Shown one piece after another: positions 14,026-19,727 of a DNA stretch of 20,907 bases. The stretch is from SCUN01 sp964355365 (lineage in GTDB: Bacteria > Acidobacteriota > Vicinamibacteria > Vicinamibacterales > SCN-69-37): NCBI GenBank assembly GCA_964355365.1, contig CAYHEX010000037.1, positions 1 through 20,907 of the forward strand. The letters run 5' to 3'. The position numbers and the translations under genes were made by a program. The notes beneath the pieces are model-generated. The model searched no databases, was not told where the DNA came from, and saw only the letters and a list, made by a program, of their open reading frames with translations. How positions within the stretch are numbered: the first letter of the stretch is position 1; every line of letters starts with the position of its first letter.

Positions 14026-14916
14026 TCAAGAAAAGACGCGATCGAAATTACCGCCAAAGATCTGCGTCTGCGCCGTCGTGTCCACGTCGAGGTCGGTGAG
14101 GACCTCCATGTGCGCTTCGTGGATCTGCTTCTGCCAGCCGCGCGGAAAGAACGACGAGTCCGTGCCGAACAGGAGACGCGAGGGCCCGACGATGTCGAGC
14201 GCGCGCGCGTAGACGTCGCGCAGGGTGAGGTTCGGGTGGAGCTTGATCCAGCCGTTCGAACTCGACGTGTCGAGCAGGATGTTCGGCGCGGCCGACGCGG
14301 CCATGAGCGCTTCGCGAAACAGGCCGGCGCCGAAATGCGGAATGATCACCGGCACTTCCGGATAGTGCACGGCCATGGCCGCCACCGCGAGCGGATCACC
14401 GAGCCGCAGATCGAACGGGCTCGGCAGGCCGAGCTTCTTGCGCACGCCGATCTGCAACACGCCGCAGTGCACGAAGACCGCGCGGCCGTGCTGCTGCGCG
14501 GCGGCAAAGACAGCGTCGGTCTGCGGATCATCGATCTTGCAGCCATGCATCGCCGGAAACAGACACGCCATGCGCAGCCGCGGATTCTGGAACGCCCGCT
14601 CGATGGCCGCATCGCTATCGTCTGCGCACGGGTTGAACATGAAGGCGCCGACGAACCGCCCGGGGTGACGAGCCACAGCCGCCGCCACCGAGGCTTCGTC
14701 GCCAGGCACGCTCGCAATCAGCACTGCGCGCGTGACGCCATGCGCGTCCATCTCGGCCACCCAGGTGTCGGCGAGTTCGGCGTCTGTGCCAGGCGGGACC
14801 CAGCCGAGACGTGACGGGAGTTCAATCGCGGCGTCGCTCTTCAGATCCGAGAGGCTGCGGCCGAGCGTGCGGTAGAACTGACTGGAGAAGAAGTGGCAGT
14901 GCGCGTCATTCAACAT
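14026..14916 (-). CDS. Amidohydrolase family 2 (TIM-barrel, ACMSD-like) metal hydrolase
   Basis: Cytoplasmic enzyme of 296 residues. Amidohydrolase-2 proteins hydrolyse or decarboxylate small aromatic and cyclic acids; the substrate here is unknown. The signature HxH is His6-Cys-His8 at the start (NDAHCHFF), followed by His150 (FVHCG), His194 (IIPHFGAG) and Asp253 (LLFGTDSSFFPRG), the full metal and catalytic set. The ATG at 14916 is chosen because it places HxH at the N terminus as in relatives; a longer in-frame start at 15003 would add a Trp/Arg-rich segment lying wholly inside the MFS gene. The two genes overlap by 11 nt, so translation is probably coupled, and the transporter may import the substrate (inference). 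Confidence 0.87.
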   Translation of the reverse strand: MLNDAHCHFFSSQFYRTLGRSLSDLKSDAAIELPSRLGWVPPGTDAELADTWVAEMDAHGVTRAVLIASVPGDEASVAAAVARHPGRFVGAFMFNPCADDSDAAIERAFQNPRLRMACLFPAMHGCKIDDPQTDAVFAAAQQHGRAVFVHCGVLQIGVRKKLGLPSPFDLRLGDPLAVAAMAVHYPEVPVIIPHFGAGLFREALMAASAAPNILLDTSSSNGWIKLHPNLTLRDVYARALDIVGPSRLLFGTDSSFFPRGWQKQIHEAHMEVLTDLDVDTTAQTQIFGGNFDRVFS

Positions 14917-16090
14917 GAGTGATCTCGGAGCGACGAGTCTGTCGGCGCTCCACCAGAAGGAAATACGGCGCCGCCAGCGCGGCCAGTACGGCCGCGGCAG
15001 CAAACGCCGGTCGATATCCGAATCGCTGAATCACGACGCCGAGCACGGTGGAGCCGGTGCCGATGCCGGTGTCGAACGCCGCAATCATCGCACCGTACGC
15101 GGCGCCGCGCCGCTCGGGTCCGCTTTGTCCGATGATCAGCGCGGCAAATGACGGCCACATCAGCCCGAAGCCCATGCCAAAGATCAGACCGGCAGCGATC
15201 AACGTGATCGGACCGGTCGCCATCGCCGTCGCGGCCATGCCCACCGCGGACATCACCAACGACGGCAGCAGCACTTTGCGATGACCGAGACGATCGATCG
15301 TGCGGCCGATCAACAGACGGCCGGAGAACATGCTCACCGCCATCGCGATCAGGAAGAGACTGCGCGGCGACACGCCCAGCGAGTCCGCAAACAACGCCGA
15401 GAACGACGTGAGCGCCCCGTAACCGAACGCGACGAGAGACAACGTCACAGACAAGGCCAGCGACTTCCACTCGATCAGCGCGGGCGGCTTCGAGCGAGGT
15501 TCGGGGGACTTCGCGGGCAGTTCGGGCAAGTTCCACGCGATAAACGCCATGAGCAGGTTCAGCGCGACCATCTCCATGCAGAGCGTGAACCACCCGAAGT
15601 GATAGACGACAAATCCGAGCGTAGGCGCGACACCGATTGCCGTGATCGACGCAAAACCCCAGTAGCCAAGCCCTTCGGCGCGACGCCGCTCCGGAAGAAT
15701 GGCCGCCATGTACGCGCCCGACGCGGTGAGCAGGCCCGACCAGAACACGCCGTGGATCAGCACGAGCACGATCATCAACACGTAGTTGGTCGTGACGGCG
15801 TACAGCAGCGAGAAGCCCGCGATGATCAGGCTCGTGAAGATGAGCACGCGCCGCTGACCGAGACGATCGACGAGCGAGCCGGTGAAGGGCGCCGAGAGCG
15901 CGGACGCGTACGTCAGGCCGCCGAGAAACATCCCGGCCGCGGCCGTGGATCCGCCGATCGCAAGGATGCGGTACGGCGCGGTGGGCACGAGCTGAAACAG
16001 CGAGATGAAGACCGTGAACGTGAATGCGAACAACGCGAAGAAGCGCGGCGTGAACAGCGCGTCTTCACTGGGTGGAACCGCGGAAGACAT
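14906..16090 (-). CDS. MFS transporter
   Basis: Major facilitator superfamily permease of 394 residues with about 12 helices in two halves joined by a charged cytoplasmic loop (near 190-215, PAKSPEPRSKPP). The loop 2-3 signature is visible as GSLVDRLGQRRVL, and it is repeated in the second half as GRTIDRLGHRKVL. The substrate is not evident; sugar, drug and aromatic-acid exporters share this layout. The ATG at 16090 (MSSAVPPSEDALFTPRF) is chosen. An in-frame extension upstream would be antisense to the conserved divergent gene. GGGTGGA ahead of the ATG can serve as a ribosome-binding site and lies in the stem of a hairpin described separately. The next gene, an amidohydrolase, overlaps its end. 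Confidence 0.9.
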   Translation of the reverse strand: MSSAVPPSEDALFTPRFFALFAFTFTVFISLFQLVPTAPYRILAIGGSTAAAGMFLGGLTYASALSAPFTGSLVDRLGQRRVLIFTSLIIAGFSLLYAVTTNYVLMIVLVLIHGVFWSGLLTASGAYMAAILPERRRAEGLGYWGFASITAIGVAPTLGFVVYHFGWFTLCMEMVALNLLMAFIAWNLPELPAKSPEPRSKPPALIEWKSLALSVTLSLVAFGYGALTSFSALFADSLGVSPRSLFLIAMAVSMFSGRLLIGRTIDRLGHRKVLLPSLVMSAVGMAATAMATGPITLIAAGLIFGMGFGLMWPSFAALIIGQSGPERRGAAYGAMIAAFDTGIGTGSTVLGVVIQRFGYRPAFAAAAVLAALAAPYFLLVERRQTRRSEITHVE

Positions 16091-16103
16091 GAATCCACCC
16101 AGT
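16067..16103 (-). promoter_or_regulatory. Inverted repeat over the MFS start codon (operator or translation-control hairpin)
   Basis: A perfect 10-bp inverted repeat (16067-16076 ACTGGGTGGA; 16094-16103 TCCACCCAGT) encloses 17 nt that include the MFS ATG. In the MFS mRNA the upstream arm contains the likely ribosome-binding sequence GGGTGGA, so the hairpin would hide both it and the start codon. As DNA, the same site abuts the TATAAG box of the divergent gene and could be an operator. Which of these applies is inference. Confidence 0.5.
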
Positions 16104-16110
16104 ATAAGAT
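16103..16110 (+). promoter_or_regulatory. -10-like box (TATAAGAT) before the conserved hypothetical gene
   Basis: TATAAG at 16103-16108 or TAAGAT at 16105-16110 lies 9 or 7 nt before the ATG at 16118. This spacing puts the transcription start close to the start codon. No ribosome-binding sequence is present. Confidence 0.42.
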
Positions 16111-16117
16111 GTTGGGC

Positions 16118-16609
16118 ATGGCCTCCGTTCGCCCGTCTGTGTTGTGGAAGACAATGCCCGTCGAAAAACGCGTGCTGGCTGCCGAAGCATTCTGGCAGGA
16201 CGAGCACGGACTCGAGCAGCAGGTCGAGGCGGTGGTCGCCATCGCGCGAAAACTGAAATTCCGTCCAAAGAGTGTGCAGCAGCAGCCGCTCGAACGCCGC
16301 GCCAAGCAGTTGGCGCATATGGCCGATGTGTCCGAGACGATCGCGACGCGCGCCCTGATCGCCTACCACCTGACCTCTGAGCGGCCCATGATGGGCGCGT
16401 TCCTCGACGCCCTGGGCATCGCGCACGAGAACGGCCTGATCACCTCCGAGGAAGTCCCGACCCCGTCGCCCGAGAAGATCGCGGCCGGCGCCGCCGCCCT
16501 GACCGGGAAGTTTTCTCCCGATGCGGTGGCCTTGTACCTGAACACTTTACTGACCCAGGATCCGGACACCTGGGGCGCCCTCGACGGCCTTCCCCAGCTA
16601 AACGCCTGA
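16118..16609 (+). CDS. Conserved hypothetical protein, all-helical
   Basis: Soluble protein of 163 residues that I recognise only as a type seen repeatedly in acidobacterial genomes, without known function. It is helical and charged: LWKTMPVEKRVLAAEAFWQD (9-28), then AIARKLKFRPKSV (41-53), PLERRAKQLAHMADVS (57-72), ATRALIAYHLTSERPMMGAFLDALGI (76-101), and a C-terminal segment ending in YLNTLLTQDPDTWGALDGL (140-158). No signal peptide, metal motif or catalytic pattern is evident. The ATG at 16118 is chosen over ATG 16109 because the -10-like TAAGAT box ends 7 nt before it. The frame is open far upstream, but that part is antisense to the MFS gene and has shadow-like composition. The gene is divergent from the MFS transporter with a 27-nt gap. 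Confidence 0.78.
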   Translation: MASVRPSVLWKTMPVEKRVLAAEAFWQDEHGLEQQVEAVVAIARKLKFRPKSVQQQPLERRAKQLAHMADVSETIATRALIAYHLTSERPMMGAFLDALGIAHENGLITSEEVPTPSPEKIAAGAAALTGKFSPDAVALYLNTLLTQDPDTWGALDGLPQLNA

Positions 16610-16690
16610 AGAAGATTTTTCGGCGAGCTGGTATCCAACTTGCTGTACAAAGCCACTGACGGGGCACACGCGTCCTACTTGCTGACGTTT

Positions 16691-17260
16691 ATGGTTCCCG
16701 CAACGCGGCTTGGTTTCCTGCTCCTCCTCCTCCTCCTGGCGGGGGACCAGCTGTTTGCGGCACAGACGCCGACCCAGTCTCCGCCGGTGCAGTCTCCAGC
16801 TGCACCGGCGGGTTCTGCAGCACAAGCGCCCACACCCGCACCGCAAACCCAGTTGCCCGTCGATCTCACAAAGATCCGGGAACGCGTGCTCCGGCCGAAG
16901 ACGTTCACCCTCTTCGATCAGGACACCATGCGCATCTACGTGAACACAGTGGCGCCATTTCCCAAGTTCATGGACATCGTCGGCGACTTTGACCTGCGCA
17001 CTGGCGGCGTGCCGCACTCGGGCATGACGCATCAGGAATTCGTGCGGTCCACACGGCCGAAGGAGATGTACAGCTCCGCGGGATTCACCGTGAGCGACAT
17101 GGTGAAGCTGGCCTTCCTCAGCTACACGGAAGGCAAGGCGTTCGAGTTGCTGCGAAAAGGCGCCGTCGCGCTACGCACGGCGAAGACCGAGGCCGAACGC
17201 AAGGCGATTCAGGCGCGGATCGAAAAGGAACTCGCGGCGCTCAAAGGCGAGATCAAGTAG
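16691..17260 (+). CDS. Exported hypothetical protein with Pro/Ala-rich linker
   Basis: Protein of 189 residues and unknown family. Residues about 6-23 form a hydrophobic signal peptide (leucine run, cleavage near LFAAQ). Residues 25-57 are a low-complexity Pro/Ala/Gln linker, and the remainder (about 58-189) is a small domain with RPKTFTLFDQDTMRIYVNTVAPFPKFMD (68-95) and a charged helical tail (KTEAERKAIQARIEKELAALK) likely to be coiled coil. The ATG at 16691 directly precedes the signal peptide; an in-frame TTG at 16640 would add a non-signal segment. There is no good ribosome-binding sequence. The stop overlaps the convergent ferredoxin-domain gene by 8 nt. Confidence 0.75.
   Translation: MVPATRLGFLLLLLLLAGDQLFAAQTPTQSPPVQSPAAPAGSAAQAPTPAPQTQLPVDLTKIRERVLRPKTFTLFDQDTMRIYVNTVAPFPKFMDIVGDFDLRTGGVPHSGMTHQEFVRSTRPKEMYSSAGFTVSDMVKLAFLSYTEGKAFELLRKGAVALRTAKTEAERKAIQARIEKELAALKGEIK
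16781..16811 (+). repeat. Perfect 12-bp hairpin inside a coding region
   Basis: Arms 16781-16792 (CCGCCGGTGCAG) and 16800-16811 are exact reverse complements with a 7-nt loop. The hairpin falls in the codons of the Pro/Ala-rich linker of the exported hypothetical protein. Confidence 0.6.
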
Positions 17261-18077
17261 CGCTGACCACCGGCGTCGCCTCGCCGGTCCGCGGAATCAC
17301 GATCGTCACGTCGCCACTCGGACGCGCGTGACACGCCAGACGAATCAACGGGTACTCATCGGCAGACTTCGCCTGGCGGCATCCGGTGGCGGCCAACAGC
17401 GCCTCTTCGTCGGCCTCCATCGATGACACATACTGCGCACCGGCCAGTAGGCCGATTACGCACGCGCCGGAACACTCGCCGCCGCATCCGCGCAATTCCG
17501 CCGGCAACCCACTCGCGATCGTCTCGCCGTCGACCACGCCACAGGACGCATCGGGCGACGCCTCGCTGTACGTCACGCGGACACGGCCCTTGCCAAACAA
17601 CGCGCCAAACGGCCGCCACGTCTGATGCGCGCGGGCGCGGCGTACCTGACGGATCGACCGCACATGCGCCCACCTCGGCAACTGCACCGTGCTCGCCGAC
17701 GCCGTGAATGCGTCGAGGCCGACCTGGCGCAGCGTCCGGAGCGACGCCGCGGTGATGCCGAGCAGTTGATCGCGATCCACCTGCGTCGTCCGCGTGGCGT
17801 GATCGGCAATTCCGTCCAACAACTCGGGAAGCACGGTCGGCCACGACATCTCCTTCGCCGCGGCGAGGATCGCGCGCTTCACCTGCGGCCAGTAGCGATG
17901 ACCGTACAGAAACGTGTGTGATGTCGCGATGCGATCCGCGAGCGACGTGTGCGCCACACAGGAAAACCACACGCGCGTGGCGTGGAGGTCAATCGCATGA
18001 ATCTCTGGTGTCAGGGTCTCGATCGCGCTGTCCCACTCAGTGGGCAGATAGCGAGACAGATGGTCGACGAACGTCAC
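17253..18077 (-). CDS. Two-part protein with C-terminal [2Fe-2S] ferredoxin-like domain
   Basis: Protein of 274 residues. The N-terminal 150 residues (for example YLPTEWDSAIETLTPEIHAIDLHATRVW, 10-37, and LYGHRYWPQVKRAILAA, 57-73) belong to no family I can name. From about 163 the sequence follows a plant-type ferredoxin fold: RVRVTYSEASPDASCGVVDGE, then RGCGGECSGACVIGLLAGA (196-214) and IRLACHARPSGDVTIVIP (245-262). Cys198, Cys202, Cys206 and Cys249 are candidate cluster ligands. Their spacing is C-x3-C-x3-C, while typical domains have C-x4/5-C-x2-C, so cluster binding is likely but unproven. The start is GTG at 18077. TATCAT lies 9 nt upstream. An electron-transfer partner is not apparent nearby. 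Confidence 0.75.
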   Translation of the reverse strand: MTFVDHLSRYLPTEWDSAIETLTPEIHAIDLHATRVWFSCVAHTSLADRIATSHTFLYGHRYWPQVKRAILAAAKEMSWPTVLPELLDGIADHATRTTQVDRDQLLGITAASLRTLRQVGLDAFTASASTVQLPRWAHVRSIRQVRRARAHQTWRPFGALFGKGRVRVTYSEASPDASCGVVDGETIASGLPAELRGCGGECSGACVIGLLAGAQYVSSMEADEEALLAATGCRQAKSADEYPLIRLACHARPSGDVTIVIPRTGEATPVVSAT

Positions 18078-18086
18078 GGCCCTTTA

Positions 18087-18092
18087 ATGATA
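18087..18092 (-). promoter_or_regulatory. -10-like box (TATCAT) before the ferredoxin-domain gene
   Basis: TATCAT on the minus strand ends 9 nt before the GTG at 18077, in a 43-bp divergent intergenic region shared with the beta-lactamase-like gene. The transcript would be leaderless or nearly so. Confidence 0.38.
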
Positions 18093-18105
18093 CCGGTGGA
18101 ATCGC

Positions 18106-18111
18106 GATAAT
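18106..18111 (+). promoter_or_regulatory. -10-like box (GATAAT) before the beta-lactamase-like gene
   Basis: GATAAT ends 9 nt before the ATG at 18121. It differs from TATAAT at one base. No ribosome-binding sequence lies between them, and the two divergent boxes are only 13 bp apart. Confidence 0.42.
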
Positions 18112-18120
18112 TGGTTCGCC

Positions 18121-19017
18121 ATGCCGACACTCCTCGTTGCCGCTCTCGCCGCGCTGATCGCGCTGCCTCAAACTGCCGCGCCCACCTCACTCACCGCGCG
18201 CCTGGATACGGCGAAGAAGGAGATCGAGCGCATCGTTGCGCTGAGCGGCGCCGAGGTCTCAGTGGTGTATCGGCCGCTGAATGCCGCCGGCGGCGGCGAG
18301 ATCCTGATCAACCCCGACACCGTGTATCACGCGGCCTCCACGATGAAGGTGCCCGTGATGATCGAGCTCTTTCGGCAGGTCGAGGCCAAGACGCTGAAGC
18401 TCGACGACACCGTCATTGTCTCCAACGTGTTCCACAGCATCGTCGACGGCAGCGAGTTCATTCTGCCGACGGGCGAGGACAGCGACGGCGCGGTACACCT
18501 CGCGCTCGGCAAGACGATGTCGTATCGCGATCTGTGCGAACAGATGATCACCATCAGCAGCAACCTGGCCACGAACATCCTGATCGAGAAGCTGGGCGTC
18601 GAACGGATTCGCGCCACCGTGACGCGCCTGCAGGCGCCCGGCATGAAGGTACTGCGCGGCGTCGAGGATCAGAAGGCGTTCGACAAGGGCATGAGCAACG
18701 AGACAACAGGCCGGGCGCTGATGACGTTGCTGTCAGCGATCGGCAACGGCACGGCGGGATCAAAGGCGTCGTGCGATGAAATGCAGGCGATCCTGAAGCG
18801 GCAGAAGTTCAACAAGGGCATCCCCGCGGGCGTGCCGGCTGGCGTGTTGGTGGGCCACAAGACGGGCACGATCACGAAGATCCATCACGACGCAGCGATC
18901 ATCTATGCCGCGCAACCCTACGTGCTGGTGGTCATGACCCGCGGCATGCCGGACGAGACCAAGAGCGACCTGCTCATCGCGGAGATCTCGCGCGTGATCT
19001 GGGAGGCAAGAGGGTAA
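18121..19017 (+). CDS. Exported class A beta-lactamase-related serine hydrolase
   Basis: Secreted serine hydrolase of 298 residues, the usual length of class A enzymes. Residues about 2-20 are a signal peptide. The active-site motif is Ser73-Thr-Met-Lys76 (HAASTMKVPVM). The SDN loop appears as Ser146-Ser-Asn148 (ITISSNLATN), with Ser in place of Asp. Lys247-Thr-Gly (VGHKTGT) is intact. The omega-loop glutamate may be Glu182 in RGVEDQKAF, which is not the canonical ExxLN. These changes are common in class A-like proteins from environmental bacteria, some of which lack strong beta-lactam hydrolysis, so resistance should not be assumed. The downstream convergent gene is separated by a 112-nt palindrome that begins within the stop codon. 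Confidence 0.86.
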   Translation: MPTLLVAALAALIALPQTAAPTSLTARLDTAKKEIERIVALSGAEVSVVYRPLNAAGGGEILINPDTVYHAASTMKVPVMIELFRQVEAKTLKLDDTVIVSNVFHSIVDGSEFILPTGEDSDGAVHLALGKTMSYRDLCEQMITISSNLATNILIEKLGVERIRATVTRLQAPGMKVLRGVEDQKAFDKGMSNETTGRALMTLLSAIGNGTAGSKASCDEMQAILKRQKFNKGIPAGVPAGVLVGHKTGTITKIHHDAAIIYAAQPYVLVVMTRGMPDETKSDLLIAEISRVIWEARG

Positions 19018-19127
19018 GGGGTCAGAGCCGTTTTCCACAGAAATGCGCCAATGAGGGACAGTGGTCCACTTCTGAGGACCACTGTCCCTCATTGGCGTGA
19101 AACTGTGGAAAACGGCTCTGACCCCTT
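19016..19127. repeat. 112-nt near-perfect palindrome at a convergent gene junction
   Basis: Outer arms 19016-19040 and 19103-19127 are exact 25-bp reverse complements (AAGGGGTCAGAGCC...). Inner arms 19046-19067 and 19076-19097 are exact 22-bp reverse complements, with an 8-nt loop. Only a symmetric 5 x 5 nt internal bulge interrupts the stem. It fills the whole gap between the two stop codons, beginning inside TAA (19015-19017) and ending next to TCA (19128-19130), so it could end transcription in both directions. The GGGGTCAGAGCCGTTTTCC arm resembles repeats that flank REP-associated (RAYT) transposases; that link is from memory. Confidence 0.85.
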
Positions 19128-19727
19128 TCAAAAAACCACGCGCTGGCCGCCGGCGATGACGCCGACGATGGCGTGGCGGCCGGACGGCAGCACTTTGAGG
19201 ATGGCGGCGGCGTGATCGAGCGCCGCGCCCTGCGGTAGCGGCAGGCGGCCACCAGAGATGCCAACGTCGACCTGGGCGGCGGAATTGGCCGAGACGATCA
19301 TGACCCGCAGATTCGTGACGCCAGACACGGGTGTCGTGCTGATCGTGAACGGGCGCGACAGCGGCTCGCCGGTGCCCGCTGCCGCCTCAGTCTTCTTCAG
19401 TTGCAGGTAGACGATCTGATGCCTGAGGCGCGCAGCCTCCTCGCGGGGATCGCGACGCGAGTCCCACACAACGCCGACTGAACGCATTTCGACGTACGGA
19501 CTGCGCTGCGATCTGGATGCCGCCAGCGTGTTCGTCGCATCGAGTTGCAGCCGGCTATCCGGAAAATCCGTTACAACTCCGCCATTCGGACCACCGAGCG
19601 TGCCGAGCGTGACCGGCATCAGCACCTCAACGCCATACCAGCGCGGCCAGAGCAAATACAGCGCGAGGCCTCCGACAATGGACAGGACCACGAGGCCCGC
19701 AGCGACGATGCGCGCGCGCATGGTCAT
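19128..19727 (-). CDS. Membrane-anchored hypothetical protein paired with the DUF2157 gene
   Basis: Protein of 199 residues with one N-terminal helix (about 6-27, LVVLSIVGGLALYLLWPRW) and a soluble part of unknown family. Its position immediately after a DUF2157 membrane protein is the usual place for GDYXXLXY-domain proteins, but the GDYxxLxY motif itself is not visible, so it is at best a divergent member. Features are GVEVLMPVTLG (32-42), a central Arg/Asp-rich region (DSRRDPREEAARLRHQ) and a C-terminal beta-rich Gly segment. The start ATG at 19727 overlaps the upstream stop as ATGA (19724-19727), so translation is probably coupled; an ATG at 19721 is an alternative. Confidence 0.72.
   Translation of the reverse strand: MTMRARIVAAGLVVLSIVGGLALYLLWPRWYGVEVLMPVTLGTLGGPNGGVVTDFPDSRLQLDATNTLAASRSQRSPYVEMRSVGVVWDSRRDPREEAARLRHQIVYLQLKKTEAAAGTGEPLSRPFTISTTPVSGVTNLRVMIVSANSAAQVDVGISGGRLPLPQGAALDHAAAILKVLPSGRHAIVGVIAGGQRVVF

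Noticed and set aside
4883..16090. One long biosynthetic or defence operon made of the 15 leftward genes
   Set aside because: Functions are unrelated, at least two internal promoters and large palindromes interrupt the run, and no nuclease, toxin or assembly-line gene is present.
15281..16117. Upstream extension of the conserved hypothetical gene into the MFS gene
   Set aside because: The extension is antisense to the MFS transporter and is dominated by Arg/Glu/Gln runs typical of shadow frames; the conserved protein begins near 16118.
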